Assembly (NCBI RefSeq): GCF_025698545.1 | Contig: NC_068572.1 | Location: 806,001-870,000 of the forward strand | Direction: 5' to 3' | DNA from: Gossypium raimondii | Lineage: Eukaryota > Streptophyta > Magnoliopsida > Malvales > Malvaceae | Length of the DNA stretch: 64,000 bases | In this document: one piece after another, positions 25,166 through 35,660 of the stretch | Numbering within the stretch: the first letter of the stretch is position 1 | How the letters are laid out: each line of letters begins with the position of its first letter | The notes under the pieces: model-generated | What the model saw: only the letters and a program-made list of their open reading frames with translations | Databases searched by the model: none | Told to the model about the DNA's origin: nothing | Translations under genes and position numbers: made by a program

Positions 25166-25374
25166 TTCTTTTTCACTTACCCCATATCTTAAACCCCACA
25201 CTCTTCATTAAAATTAATCAAAAAGTCATCACTTTCATCCATTCTTCCAAAAAAAAAAAATTTCATTAAAGAAAAAAAAAGCCCCAAATTCAAAGTCTTC
25301 CACTTTGCCCAAATCTATACTCTTTTAGCTCCTTGTTTTATTAATCGATCTGCTGGGTTGTTTTTTCTGCTTGG

Positions 25375-25545
25375 AGAGGTAAAGTAAATTCTGGGTATTT
25401 CTTTGATTTAATTTTCTGGGTTTCTTTTTGGTGTTTGTTTGGTGAAAAAAATGGAGGTAAAGTAAATTCTGGGTGTTTCTTTGATTTTTCTTTCTGGGTT
25501 TCTTTTTGGTGCTTGTTTGATGAGAAAATGAAGGTAAAGTTTAAC
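25375..25545 (+). repeat. Triplicated leader cassette upstream of RHF2A, each ending in a start/donor module
   Basis: A unit of about 77-78 bp (GGTAAAGTAAATTCTGGGT ... TTCTGGGTTTCTTTTTGGTG) is repeated. Three equivalent splice-donor contexts result: GAG|GTAAAG at 25379, ATGGAG|GTAAAG at 25457 and ATGAAG|GTAAAG at 25534. The last two carry an ATG in frame with the main coding sequence after splicing to the acceptor at 25857/25858. Confidence 0.75.
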
Positions 25546-25861
25546 AATTTATGGGGGAAAAGTTTGTTCTTTTAAATTTTTATGGATTATTTTTACCTCT
25601 ATTATGAATTTAATGAAGTCTTTTTTTTTTTTTTAATTTTAATGTTTCTTAAGGCTTAATTTATTATCTTTTTTGTTAAAATTGAGTTGATCAGTGTGAT
25701 ATATGTATATTGAGTGTTGATTGTATATAATGAATTGTTTGGTTCCATTTTTGTGCTCAAAAACATGTTTTAGTTTAATTTTATATATTTTTTCAATTAT
25801 AGAAAATTGGGAATTGAGATTGAAAAATTATATGCTTTGGTGTTTTTGGCCTTTATAGGTG

Positions 25862-28590
25862 ATGGAAGATACCAAATCCGAGGCGCATTTAACCTCAGCC
25901 GCCGCTTTCGTTGAAGGTGGAATCCAGGATGCTTGTGATGATGCTTGTAGTATATGTCTAGAAGCATTCTGTGAAAGTGATCCGTCCACGGTATACATAT
26001 CTTAGAATAACGATTCTCGTTTATTCGATATTTGAATGTACATTTCTTTGATCTTTGTTTGTTTTCGAGACTTACAGGTGACCGGCTGCAAGCACGAGTT
26101 CCATCTTCAATGCATTCTTGAATGGTAGTATAATCTGTTCCCGTTTTATTTTAGTTTCATGAATAGTCAATGGCTGAATTGTATGTTTTCAAGCTTGAAT
26201 ATGGCCCTATTTGCTTTTTGTTATAAACCAGTCGGGACATGACTTGGTTATTACTAAACCAGTCGGGGACATGACTTGGTTATTACTGAGTAAAATACCT
26301 GAATCTTGCATTCTTGAATGGTAGTATAATCCATTCTCATTTTATCTTAGTTTCGTGATATAATTCTTATCAGCATATGTGAATAGTAAATGGCTGAATT
26401 GTATGTTTTCGAGCTTGAAGGTGGCCCTATCTGCAGTAAAAGTACCATGGAGATCTTTGTATTAGGAGTCAAATTGCATTTTGCCCTCTCTATTCAAAAA
26501 ATGGGCAAATTAGTTCCTGTATGTTAAATCAAAGCCCAAACTGGTCATTATATTAAACATTCCATCATTTTTTACTGTTAAAAACTGGTTCTTGTATGCC
26601 AATATAAGGTGCAAATGGTACACTATGTGTAATTGTTTGGTTATTTCGTTAACCATACCAGTTTTTAACGGGATGGAATTTTTTACAGAAAGAACCAGTT
26701 TACTCTTTGATCTAACGTATAGGGATAAATTTATACATTTTTTTAATAGAAGGGCCAAAATGCAATCTGACTCCTAAAAGTATTATCAAGTAAAATACCT
26801 GAATCTACCTGACTTTTAAAGCCGGGATATGCTGTTTTACTATTTTGATCTTGCAGGTGTCAAAGGAGTTCTCAATGCCCCATGTGTTGGCAGCCAATTA
26901 GCCTGAAAGATCCTACCAGGTCGGTATTTCATCGATTTATTAATGTTTGAGATTTCTTTTTTCCATGTATATTACATGCGAATGATTTTCTCTTTGCTTT
27001 GGCAGCCAGGAACTGCTCGAGGCTGTGGAACGGGAAAGGAGTTTTAGGTTCAATCCCTCTAGAAATGCAACCATATTTCGTCATCCAACTCTGGGGGATT
27101 TTGAACTACAGCATGTTTGTATTTCTTAGCATCATCATTTTATGATCGATAAATTTTATCGAACCCTAACCATTCTCATAGAGGGTTGGTTTTAATTGCA
27201 GTTGCCGGTCGGGGTCAATGATGCTGAGCTCGAGGAGCGCATAATTCAGCACTTGGCTGCTGCTGCTGCAATGGGGCGAGCACACCATATTTCGAGAAGG
27301 GAAGCTCTGAGGAATAGGTCATCAGCTCAAGGTCGTCGTCCACAGTACTTGGTCTTTTCTCATTCAAATGATGAACCCTCCTCGACTGGTCCCATATCTT
27401 CATTATCTCCAACTCAAAGTGAAGGAGAACCGGCCCCTCCGATCACCGTTGGATCTCCCTCCTTTCCTGCAAGAACAGCCGGGGAAGAATCTCCGGCATC
27501 AATTACTCTACCCTCTGTCCAAGCCTATCAGCAGCCTGCCTCGGCATCTAGCTCCAGCATTCTTTTGGTCAATGATCGAGGGAATTCCTCGAACACTAGG
27601 TACTTACTATTCTCTAACTCGATTCTCCTCGCTTTTTCGTTTATTAGGCAGTTAGAACACATTTTCAGCCTTTTTTTCTGTAAAAGTATCATGGAGGCCC
27701 TTGTACTAGGATTCACATTGGATTTTGCCCCCTCTACTCAAAAAATGGGCAAATTAGTCATTATTTGTTAAATCAAAGAGTAAATTTGTCATTCTGTTAA
27801 AAATTTCATTCACTTCTACTATTAAAAATTGGTCCTTGTACGTCGGCATGAAGTACATGTGACACGCCACTTGTCACTGTTTGGTTATTTTGTTAGTCAT
27901 GCTAGTTTTTAACAATAGAAATGGATGAAAGTTTTAGCAGAAAGGACCAGTTTTCTCTTTGATCTAATGTATAGGGATTAAGTTGCCCTTTTTTAGGTAA
28001 AGAAGCAAAATGCAATATGATACCTAGTACAAGGGTCTCTATAATGTTTTTACCTTCTTTATCACAATAACATCTTCTATTTTACAGGACGTCGCCTAAT
28101 AGTCAAGATAGAGCCGGACCTTCAGAATTCCAATCATTTTCCGAATCGCTAAAGTCACGGCTCAATGCCGTTTCAACGAGGTATCTGTCATACAGGGACA
28201 TTCAAGGTTTTAACTAGTGTGATGATATTTTGAATTTTTTTTTCTTTGCATGATTTATTATAAATGCGCATTCTTTTTAGATACAAAGAGTCGATTTCGA
28301 GGAGTACGAGGGGGTGGAAGGAGAGATTCTTCTCTCGCAACACTTCCATGGCAGATATTGGTTCCGAAGTAAGGAGAGAGGTTAATGCTGGCATTGCAAC
28401 AGTCTCTCGCATGATGGAACGTCTAGAAACCCGAGACAATGGAACCAACCCTCCTACCGTAACAACCAGTTTGGAGAACAGTTCTAATCAGGAACCAAAT
28501 CGCTGTCAGATATCAGACACGAGTGAAGAAGCTCCTTTGCCCGACATCAGTGCCGAAGCTTCACGCGCATCAAGTTCAGCTTCCAAATAA
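25862..28590 (+). CDS. RHF2A: RHF2A-type RING-H2 E3 ubiquitin ligase
   Basis: Cytosolic or nuclear E3 ligase of the RHF1/RHF2 family, which in Arabidopsis promotes degradation of the CDK inhibitor KRP6 (ICK4) during gametogenesis. Exons: 25862-25990 (coding part of 25858-25990), 26078-26124, 26857-26919, 27006-27114, 27202-27599, 28088-28180, 28281-28590. They sum to 1149 nt, 382 residues from the ATG at 25862. The RING-H2 is complete (CSICLEAF, GCKHEFHLQCILEWC, SQCPMC) at about residues 27-67. The family-specific block ELLEAVERERSFRFNPSRNA follows, then an Ala-rich helix, a Ser/Pro-rich linker and a conserved C-terminal block (SESLKSRLNAVSTRYKESIS, SRMMERLETR). Translation may instead begin at 25451 or 25528 in a spliced leader exon, adding M-E-V or M-K-V; both are in frame. 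Two fold-back transposon copies lie in its introns. Confidence 0.95.
26436..26785. mobile_element. Fold-back MITE, 'GTAAAAGTACCATGG' family, copy a (RHF2A intron)
   Basis: Starts GTAAAAGTACCATGGAGATC and is nearly palindromic through to CAATCTGACTCCTAAAAGTA. Arms include AAAAAATGGGCAAATTAGTT and GATCTAACGTATAGGGATAA. Lies between the second and third coding exons. Confidence 0.8.
27680..28053. mobile_element. Fold-back MITE, same family, copy b (RHF2A intron)
   Basis: Starts GTAAAAGTATCATGGAGGCC and ends GTCTCTATAATGTTTTTAC. The centre includes AAGTACATGTGACACGCCAC. About 374 bp, in the intron 27600-28087. Confidence 0.85.
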
Positions 28591-29600
28591 GGTGTTGAAA
28601 TTTTGCTTTAGATTTCAATATTTGCATATAGATTGATCTTTTATGTGATATACCTTTTCTATCTAAAGATGCTAGAAATTGACAATTGCTATGATATTGG
28701 TTCATGTGCTTATCATTTTCTCTGTAAAAGTAGAAGTATTATGGAGGCTCCTGTACTAGGAGTTATATTGCATTTTGGCTCCTATACTCAAAAAATGGGT
28801 AAATTGTCCTTGTACGTTAGATCACATAGCAAATTGGTCTTTATGTTAAAAATTTTATCCATTTTTACTATTAAAAATTGGTCATTGTATGTCAACATAA
28901 GATACACGTGACATGTCAGGTGTCAATTTTAGGTTATTTTGTCAAGTTATTTTGTCAGTCATGTCAGTTTCTAATAGAAAGAACCAATTTGTTTTTGGAT
29001 TTAACATGGAATGACTAATTTGCTAATTTTTTCTAGTAGAGAGGGTAAAATACATTCCGACTTCTAGTACAGGGCTTTCATGGTTCTTTTACCTTATTTT
29101 CTCTTATAATATGTACTCTTAAATATTATTATCTTTAGTATTTCACATATGGTTATTTGATTTTGATCTCTTAGTCTTGTCATACAAAGATGCTTTGTTT
29201 TGTACTGTTGTCCCATATAAAGTATTTATTGGCAAATTGGTCTGTTTAACTATGCCCCAATTTCCAGAGAGGTACTTAAAAAGTTCTTTTTTGTCAATTT
29301 ACCCCTTCCCTTCCGAATTGAGGCATGACCTTCCGAGAAATACGGTATCTCATTGTTGTATATATGTTTTCGAATATATATATTTTATCTGACATCTGCA
29401 TTCGAGCCTAAGTAACATAGGTGATTGTATCTTGATGTTGCTCTGTGATTCTTAATGAACCAAATGTTTCCTTTTTCTTTTCAGATATGTTTTTGAAGGA
29501 TGTATTCCAAATGCATGGAAGAGAAACAGTTGGTGACTGGGAACTTATTCAGAATAAAAAGATGCTGAATAAAAGTAAATAAAGTTATAATTATTCAGAA
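28591..29600 (+). other. RHF2A 3' flank, containing MITE copy c and polyadenylation-like signals
   Basis: No coding gene. AATAAA-type hexamers cluster at about 29555-29585 (GCTGAATAAAAGTAAATAAA). If the transcript extends that far, the MITE would lie in the 3' UTR or in a 3'-UTR intron. Confidence 0.4.
28724..29095. mobile_element. Fold-back MITE, same family, copy c, with a 9-bp target duplication
   Basis: Flanked by exact direct repeats ATTTTCTCT at 28715-28723 and 29096-29104. It starts GTAAAAGTAGAAGTATTATG and runs to TTCTTTTACCTT. A 9-bp duplication fits a Mutator-like origin for the family. Confidence 0.85.
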
Positions 29601-30206
29601 GTTAGGGAATCAGCAGATTTATGTAAATGTATAATTGTGACTATGTTTATTTTATAATTTATAAGCCCTTTATTGTTAGGTGCTCAAAACTGTTGAAGAT
29701 AATGACATTCTGAATACTTGATTGAGCTTTTATAAAAGATTATAACATTTTGAACTATGATCTGAATTTGACAACATCTTTTACACTTTTATCTCTGAAT
29801 TTGACAATTATTTTTCATACAAAGTTATGAATGAAATTTAATTGATCAGTGTTTGCCGTATGGCAAAGAAATAAACAAATGGTGACCCGCCAAGAGTACA
29901 GAAACTATATTCAATAATAGCCTTATCAAAATAGACAGAAATGAAACCTTGAAAACAATGCAAACAATGATAGAACTGCGTCAAATTTATTCAAAGTACT
30001 GTAATGTAAACAACTGGTTCCATCAAGTTGCTTCCAAAAGGGAAAAATAAGTTAACTCCAAATCCTTCAAACTCAGATGCGAAAGTTTATAACAAAAGCC
30101 AAAGCATTGGACCAAACGTTATGTTTTCGACATGCCGCCATTATTTAACCAAATGGAAAGCGAGTCCAGGTGCTGCTTTCGACATCACAATAAGGTTTTT
30201 TAAAGA
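29601..30206 (-). other. Convergent 3' region between RHF2A and SDH6
   Basis: Probably includes the SDH6 3' UTR on the minus strand; a TTTATT (AATAAA on minus) occurs at about 29986. No other gene seen. Confidence 0.4.
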
Positions 30207-32956
30207 TCACCTCCGGCACTTGTTTTCCCACCAATCCATAAATTTGGCTTGTGCAGCCATTGTGTCCAACCTGTAGAGTTGATACGCATGATTTGCGATT
30301 TCTTGTCCAAATGTCCAACCAAAAACGGCTCCTCCTACGAAAGACAGTCCAGCACCTAACAGAAAAATAAGGGTTGAGAAAGCTTAAAGTAACTTCCATT
30401 TGTATTAAAACATTAGTTGAACCAAGTTCTGTTACCAACTTATAATAGCGGAAAACTTGCAACCTAAAAGTTATTTTGTTTCGTGTTCTTGTCTCCGGAA
30501 AACCCATGTTGAGAAGTTTAAAATAACTTCCCTTTGTCTCATAACATTAGTCGAACCGGACTCCTGACACCGACTTAAAATAGCAGAAAACTCAGAACCA
30601 AGCATGTTCTTTTAATGCACGAAAGTTAATTTTCTTCCAAGTCTTTTCATGTTATTGTATCCAGAAAACCGGGCTAAACTGTATTTTCTCCTTCAATATT
30701 ATCTGTTTCTATAAACCGTAAGCTGTGGAACAAGCCGGACCATCCTAGTACTACTAGTGCCTTGAAACCAGCAAAGAAAGATACTGGTAAGACCTAGATA
30801 GGCCAAGAAGACACACAAAAACATACAACAAACTAAAGAGATTCAGTTAACATGGAGAATACTGAAAACACGAGAAATCATGAGTGCTGTCAAGGCCGGC
30901 ACATTAACACTAGATGTGCCTCAGACCCTTCCGGGTGAGGCCTATTTGATCAGGCACATGACTGGTGAACCAATATGTGCTTACCTGTAAGGCAATGGGC
31001 ATAAAAGAAAGGGCCCACCTGATTGAAATTCTCCTTCATTCTTTTATTTTCACTTTTTCATTGGATATCTACCTTTATTCATCCTGGTACTAGTCTCGGT
31101 ATTTGAGTGTTCAACTATAAACATGGACCATAAGGAAATCATGCATGTTGACTAGTAAAAAAATGCATGTTATATAGATAAAGTAGACCACACTTCAGAG
31201 TTTATTATATGTCTTAAAGCTTATAATACGCACATATAGACACATGCATATATTGCGCTTTTTTTTGTGCCTTACGCCATTGACAACACTGGGGATCAGG
31301 AATCATTGTGAATGGTAAAACGGCTGGGCACTTACCATTGCCTTATGAACTTCTTGACTACCTATCGGGAAGCATAACTGAATTCCTTGTACTGTAATAT
31401 ATTCATATCAGCAGTAAAAGTACCATGGAGGCCTCTAGTAGCCAGATTGCATTTTGCCCCTTCTACTGAAAGAGGGCAAATTAGTCCCTGTATGTTAGAT
31501 CAAATAACAAATTGATCCTTTCTTTTAAAAATTTCATCCATTTGTATTGTTAAAACTGGTGTGACTGACGAAATAACAAAACAATGACATGTGACATGCC
31601 ACGTGTACCTCATGCTGATGTACAAGTACCAGTTTTAACAGTAGAAATGGATGAAATGTTTAACACAAAGACCAATTTGCCTTTTGATCTAACGTACATG
31701 GACTAATTTGTTCATTTTTTGAGTAGAGGGGAAAAAATGCAATCCAACTTCTAGCACAAGGGCCTTCATGGTACTTTTATCTCATATCAACTTAATTATG
31801 ACACACTCCCCTAACTATTAAAGGAACCGAGATTTCAATATTCAGACCAAACCAGATTTCGACAATTTCATCATTATGAAACAAAAATACATATGCAAAC
31901 AAAGAGAATAAGCAGTATACTACCATGTAAACTCTTCGAGTATTTCCAGGCAAAACCTGCAGTTGTGATAGCTCCGATAGCACTTCCGTATAAGGCGATG
32001 TTTGCTGCTTCCCTGGCAGTCTTCAACTGAAACAATAACCGGCATATGGTTATACCTTATGGAGATAATATTCAATATTTTAACAATAACCTCTAAATCC
32101 CCCTAATAAACTTTAAAATCAATTAACAAAAAAACCCCATTTTCACTATTAGTTTCAAGATTCAACATCTTAAGATAAATAAGATAAAATCACAAAGGGT
32201 AAAACTGTGTTCATATCGAAATAATGAAATTTACAAGCTTCGCAAATTAGGAAAAACCCATTAGTTCTAATATATAGACTCCCATGATGATAAAAAATTC
32301 AACAAGAACAAGAACAGTCAAAACAATAATAAAATTTGAATTTCTCCCAATAGGCTTAATACATAATTTGGTACCTGAATTCAAAATCATAAAAATTCAA
32401 ACCTAATATATGAGCAATTAACTTTAATCAAATCAACCCTAAACCTGAATTAAACACTAAAAACCAACAGGAAAAAACAATCAAAAACGAACAAGGAATC
32501 AGTAAAAAGGGACTAATTTTGCTACAATCTAAACTAAATCAAAGAAACCCAATGCGAAAAAACAGTAGGAAAAATAAACTAATTCGACACGAGAATAAAA
32601 TCGCATAGGGTACCAGTAAAAACTATTAAAATAGCTAAAAAAAACCTAAACTTGAATTAAAGGAACTGTAACACGAAAAAAGAAATATGAACTAAATCAA
32701 AGAAACCCAGTAAAGAAAACCCATAAAAAAAAACACAAAAATTAACAGAGAAGGGAAGGAAATGATTTACGGTGGGTCCATGAACCGGATCAGAAGCGAT
32801 GAACTCGTTAACATCGGATTCAGACCATGAAGGAAGGGACTGTTCACGGCCGATGTATCTCGAATAGACATTAGTGAACGGAAATCGATCGGCCCAGAAT
32901 TCTTTGTATTCATCCCATTGCTTTCTCAAGAACGACTTTGATGATGAATCTTCCAT
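30207..32956 (-). CDS. SDH6: Succinate dehydrogenase subunit 6-like (mitochondrial complex II)
   Basis: Plant-specific small subunit of respiratory complex II in the inner mitochondrial membrane. Three exons on the minus strand: 32956-32771, 32026-31924, 30355-30207. They sum to 438 nt, 145 residues, about the family length. It starts MEDSSSKSFLRKQWDEYKEF and continues SWSESDVNEFIASDPVHGPT at the first splice junction. Two hydrophobic, Gly/Ala-rich helices follow (IALYGSAIGAITTAGFAW and LSFVGGAVFGWTFGQEIA), then a conserved tail (RLDTMAAQAKFMDWWE). Both introns are GT-AG. MITE copy d sits in intron 2. There is no cleavable-looking presequence, consistent with small complex II subunits. Identification rests on recall of Arabidopsis SDH6. 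Confidence 0.88.
31411..31780. mobile_element. Fold-back MITE, same family, copy d (SDH6 intron 2)
   Basis: GCAGTAAAAGTACCATGGAG to GGCCTTCATGGTACTTTTAT. Flanking direct repeats share TCATATCA (31403-31410 and 31782-31789), 8 of 9 bp. The arms pair over about 150 bp with mismatches (CATCCATTTGTATTGTTAAA with TTTAACAGTAGAAATGGATG). Confidence 0.88.
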
Positions 32957-33640
32957 TTTTTTTTTCCTTCACCTCTTAAAAAAATCGAATTAATTGAACT
33001 CTCGCTTTCTCTCAGTCGAGATTATTTCCCTCTTAAAGATGGATGTTTGAGGGTTTGGGTACGGTACAATGGCGGCTTGGGCGTTTTGGTGCACTCACCA
33101 ATCCTATTTTTACGTGTCAATTTTTTCTCTAACCATAAAATTGTGTTTATTGAGTTTTTCTTTTTCGAGATAATAAAAACAATTAATTAATTATTGGAAT
33201 AATATAATTTTTTTTCAAAATAATATGAGAGATGCCTGAGAACTGCAAATTGATATGGCAATTGATGTGTTAAGATTTAAAAGAATGCATCTAGTATGTT
33301 TGAAATGGATAGGAAACTTTGGTACCCCAAATCGACAACTGACATGTTGATTTGGGATTCTCGTGACATGTCATGTTTGTATAAAGGGGTAGAGATTTCT
33401 TGTTGCCTAGGAAGTTCATATCATCTTGACTAAAGGTCGAGATTCCTAAACCTACCACATACTGGGTGTTTAAAAATCTCAATCTTTTAGAATATTTTGC
33501 ATTAAAGTGAAAAAGAAAAACCGTGTGTTGTGGTAAAAAAAAATGAGAGTGAAGAGAATGACAAAAAGAGAGGAAGTTAATAGAGTTAAGATAATTTTGC
33601 CTAGAGGAGAAGGATTAATATTTTTATAAAGTTCTGAATC
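32957..33640. other. SDH6 promoter region and spacer
   Basis: 5' leader and promoter of SDH6 on minus, then AT-rich sequence with no recognised gene or element. Confidence 0.4.
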
Positions 33641-33649
33641 ATATCTAAT

Positions 33650-33793
33650 CCTTTTAAGATAATACATTGAACTACTTATAGCCCCTCCCCAGTCCATAAA
33701 TAAGAGGATAATGTGTTTTAGCGCATTCGAACCCACATCCTCCTGCATTGACAACAATGCTTATGTCAGTCGAGATAAGACTCAATTGGCAAA
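33650..33793 (-). repeat. tRNA-derived SINE-like repeat, copy B
   Basis: On the minus strand it reads TTGAGTCTTATCTCGACTGA (A-box-like), then GGAGGATGTGGGTTCGAATG (B-box-like), then GACTGGGGAGGGGCTATAAG. This is the fullest copy in the window. Confidence 0.65.
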
Positions 33794-35175
33794 AAATTGT
33801 AAATGTTATACATAATTAATGGGTTATCATTGTATTAATTGGTGGAACTAAGGTTTTTTTTCTTGGGGTCGAAGTTAGAATAGGCAAGCTCCAAGAAAAA
33901 AGGTAATAAAATTTTATAACGTAATTATATTATGGTTTTATAGTTTACGAATAGAATAAAATGACATTATGAGAATTTGTTTGTGACATAAGATAGCAGG
34001 GCTTTGAATTTGTGAAATATGATTGGTTTGAAATGATTATATGGTTTAAGGTTAAGGTACAATTGTAATAAATATAATGCTTTATAAATGTTTTGTGTAG
34101 AGAAAAATGGTCACGAATATTCGATCTATGAAAAAGATAAGAACTAAACAACAATGGGAGATTGTTAACATTTTGGTAAAAAATTAAGAAATTATAGGAT
34201 GGGCTTGAACAACGATTACGTTGTTGCCCACATAATTGTTGTGAACATCATTATACAAAAGTTAATTTGGTCATGTTATGTTGGTTTCAGGTGGGAAATT
34301 CAAAAATATTGTTTTCTTAGAGAATCATTTATATACATCGAACATAAAATTAGGTTGGATAGTCTATGGTTGATGGTATCTTCTAACAAAAGAAATAGAA
34401 GAAAATGGTATGAGATCTTAATAGAAGAATTTGTGAAGGTCACCGTAAAAGATGATGCAAAGAGAACTTCCCAATTGATTACATATAACCATATCTGTAG
34501 TAGAAATCCAAATCCTCCTTATTGTTCATGGATGAGGAATTTATATATCGGTGTCGACTCTATTCCTAAATTTTGTAAGGAAATTAATCCAAATGATGGA
34601 GGTGCATAAGGTTATGGGTTTATATAATTAAGGAAAGGAAATCAGGGTTTAAGGTTTGAAATATATTATCTTGTATGGAAAAATCTGATTTTGTTATTAT
34701 ATGAAGTTGGTGTTTTTATATCATAGGGAAGTTATGATATAAATGAAAAATATCATTTATTATTTAATAAATTTAATATTTTTAAACTTTTGTGTTGACG
34801 GGAAATTCGAACTTATTTTTTGAATTATTATTATTATTTTGGGTTGCTATGGTTCAAGTTAGTTTTTAGTTCAAGTCAATTTTGTGTTTGGATAATTTTT
34901 AGTTCAAATAATTTTGGGTTCATACCATTCGGGTTAGGCTCGGGTCATTGAAAGTTCAAATCATATTGGGTTCTAAACACTTCTATATCTAGGGCTTTTT
35001 AAGCTACCATTTTAGTTTTGAACCATTCCGGATTCAACTCAATTTGATTTCAATTATATTTAAATTCGAGTTTACATTGTTGACATTTTATTATCAAATC
35101 AAGCTACTATAATCGAAGTTCTAGTTCAACAAATCAAAATTTCAAATTTGGATCAAAATTCAGGAATCACAAGCA
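33794..35175. other. AT-rich intergenic stretch
   Basis: An open frame at 34199-34609 (136 codons) shows no recognisable motif and starts inside repeat-like sequence, so it is not called as a gene. About 34830-35100 repeats 'TTCAAGT...TTTGGGTT' wording, a low-complexity dispersed repeat. Confidence 0.4.
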
Positions 35176-35179
35176 AATG

Positions 35180-35310
35180 TGAAGGCGAGGGAGGTCATGC
35201 AGTGGCCTTGGTTTCCTGATAGATTTGTGATTTAGTCCCTTAAAATTTTATGAAATTACATATTAGTATGATAATAAAATTACATTTTAACCCCTAAATT
35301 TTTAATTAAT
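35180..35310 (+). repeat. Dispersed repeat related to 22320-22465
   Basis: GTCATGCAGTGGCCTTGGTT followed by GATTTAGTCCCTTAAAATTT and ACATTTTAACCCCTAAATTT. Confidence 0.4.
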
Positions 35311-35560
35311 CTCTTTTAACTCCCCTAAAACAACTTTTTGACTTCCCCAAAATCACAAGTTGAAGTTGCTTCTCATACACCAAGAGATGGAAATGCCAAC
35401 GAAACCAATAGAATCTTATTTCCCAACCTTTGAAGAAATAATTGCCCAATAAAAAAGTATATTATTAGGATAAAATTAAAGAAACAAGAAAAAATAAAGA
35501 ATAATTCTATTGAAAGCAAACAAAAGATGAAGAAATCTCCTGTTTGATTGTTTTGTGTGT

Positions 35561-35568
35561 ATATATAA
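35561..35568 (+). promoter_or_regulatory. Possible TATA box of the RTM2-like gene
   Basis: ATATATAA, 93 bp upstream of the start codon at 35661, a normal plant spacing. Not unique in this AT-rich sequence. Confidence 0.4.
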
Positions 35569-35660
35569 CAACCAACAAAAATAGAGATTTTTATAAGATA
35601 TTGATTTTCAAAAATAGATTTAAAACCCAAAGGGATTAAATTGAATAATAATAAGACATC

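Noticed and set aside
25200-25330. Poly-A tracts around 25250-25275 as a retrotransposed tail
   Set aside because: Short interrupted A runs without an upstream retrocopy or flanking duplication; ordinary promoter/leader composition.
34199-34609. 136-codon open frame between SDH6 and the RTM2-like gene
   Set aside because: No recognisable motif, low-complexity start, AT-rich repeat context and no splice or promoter support.
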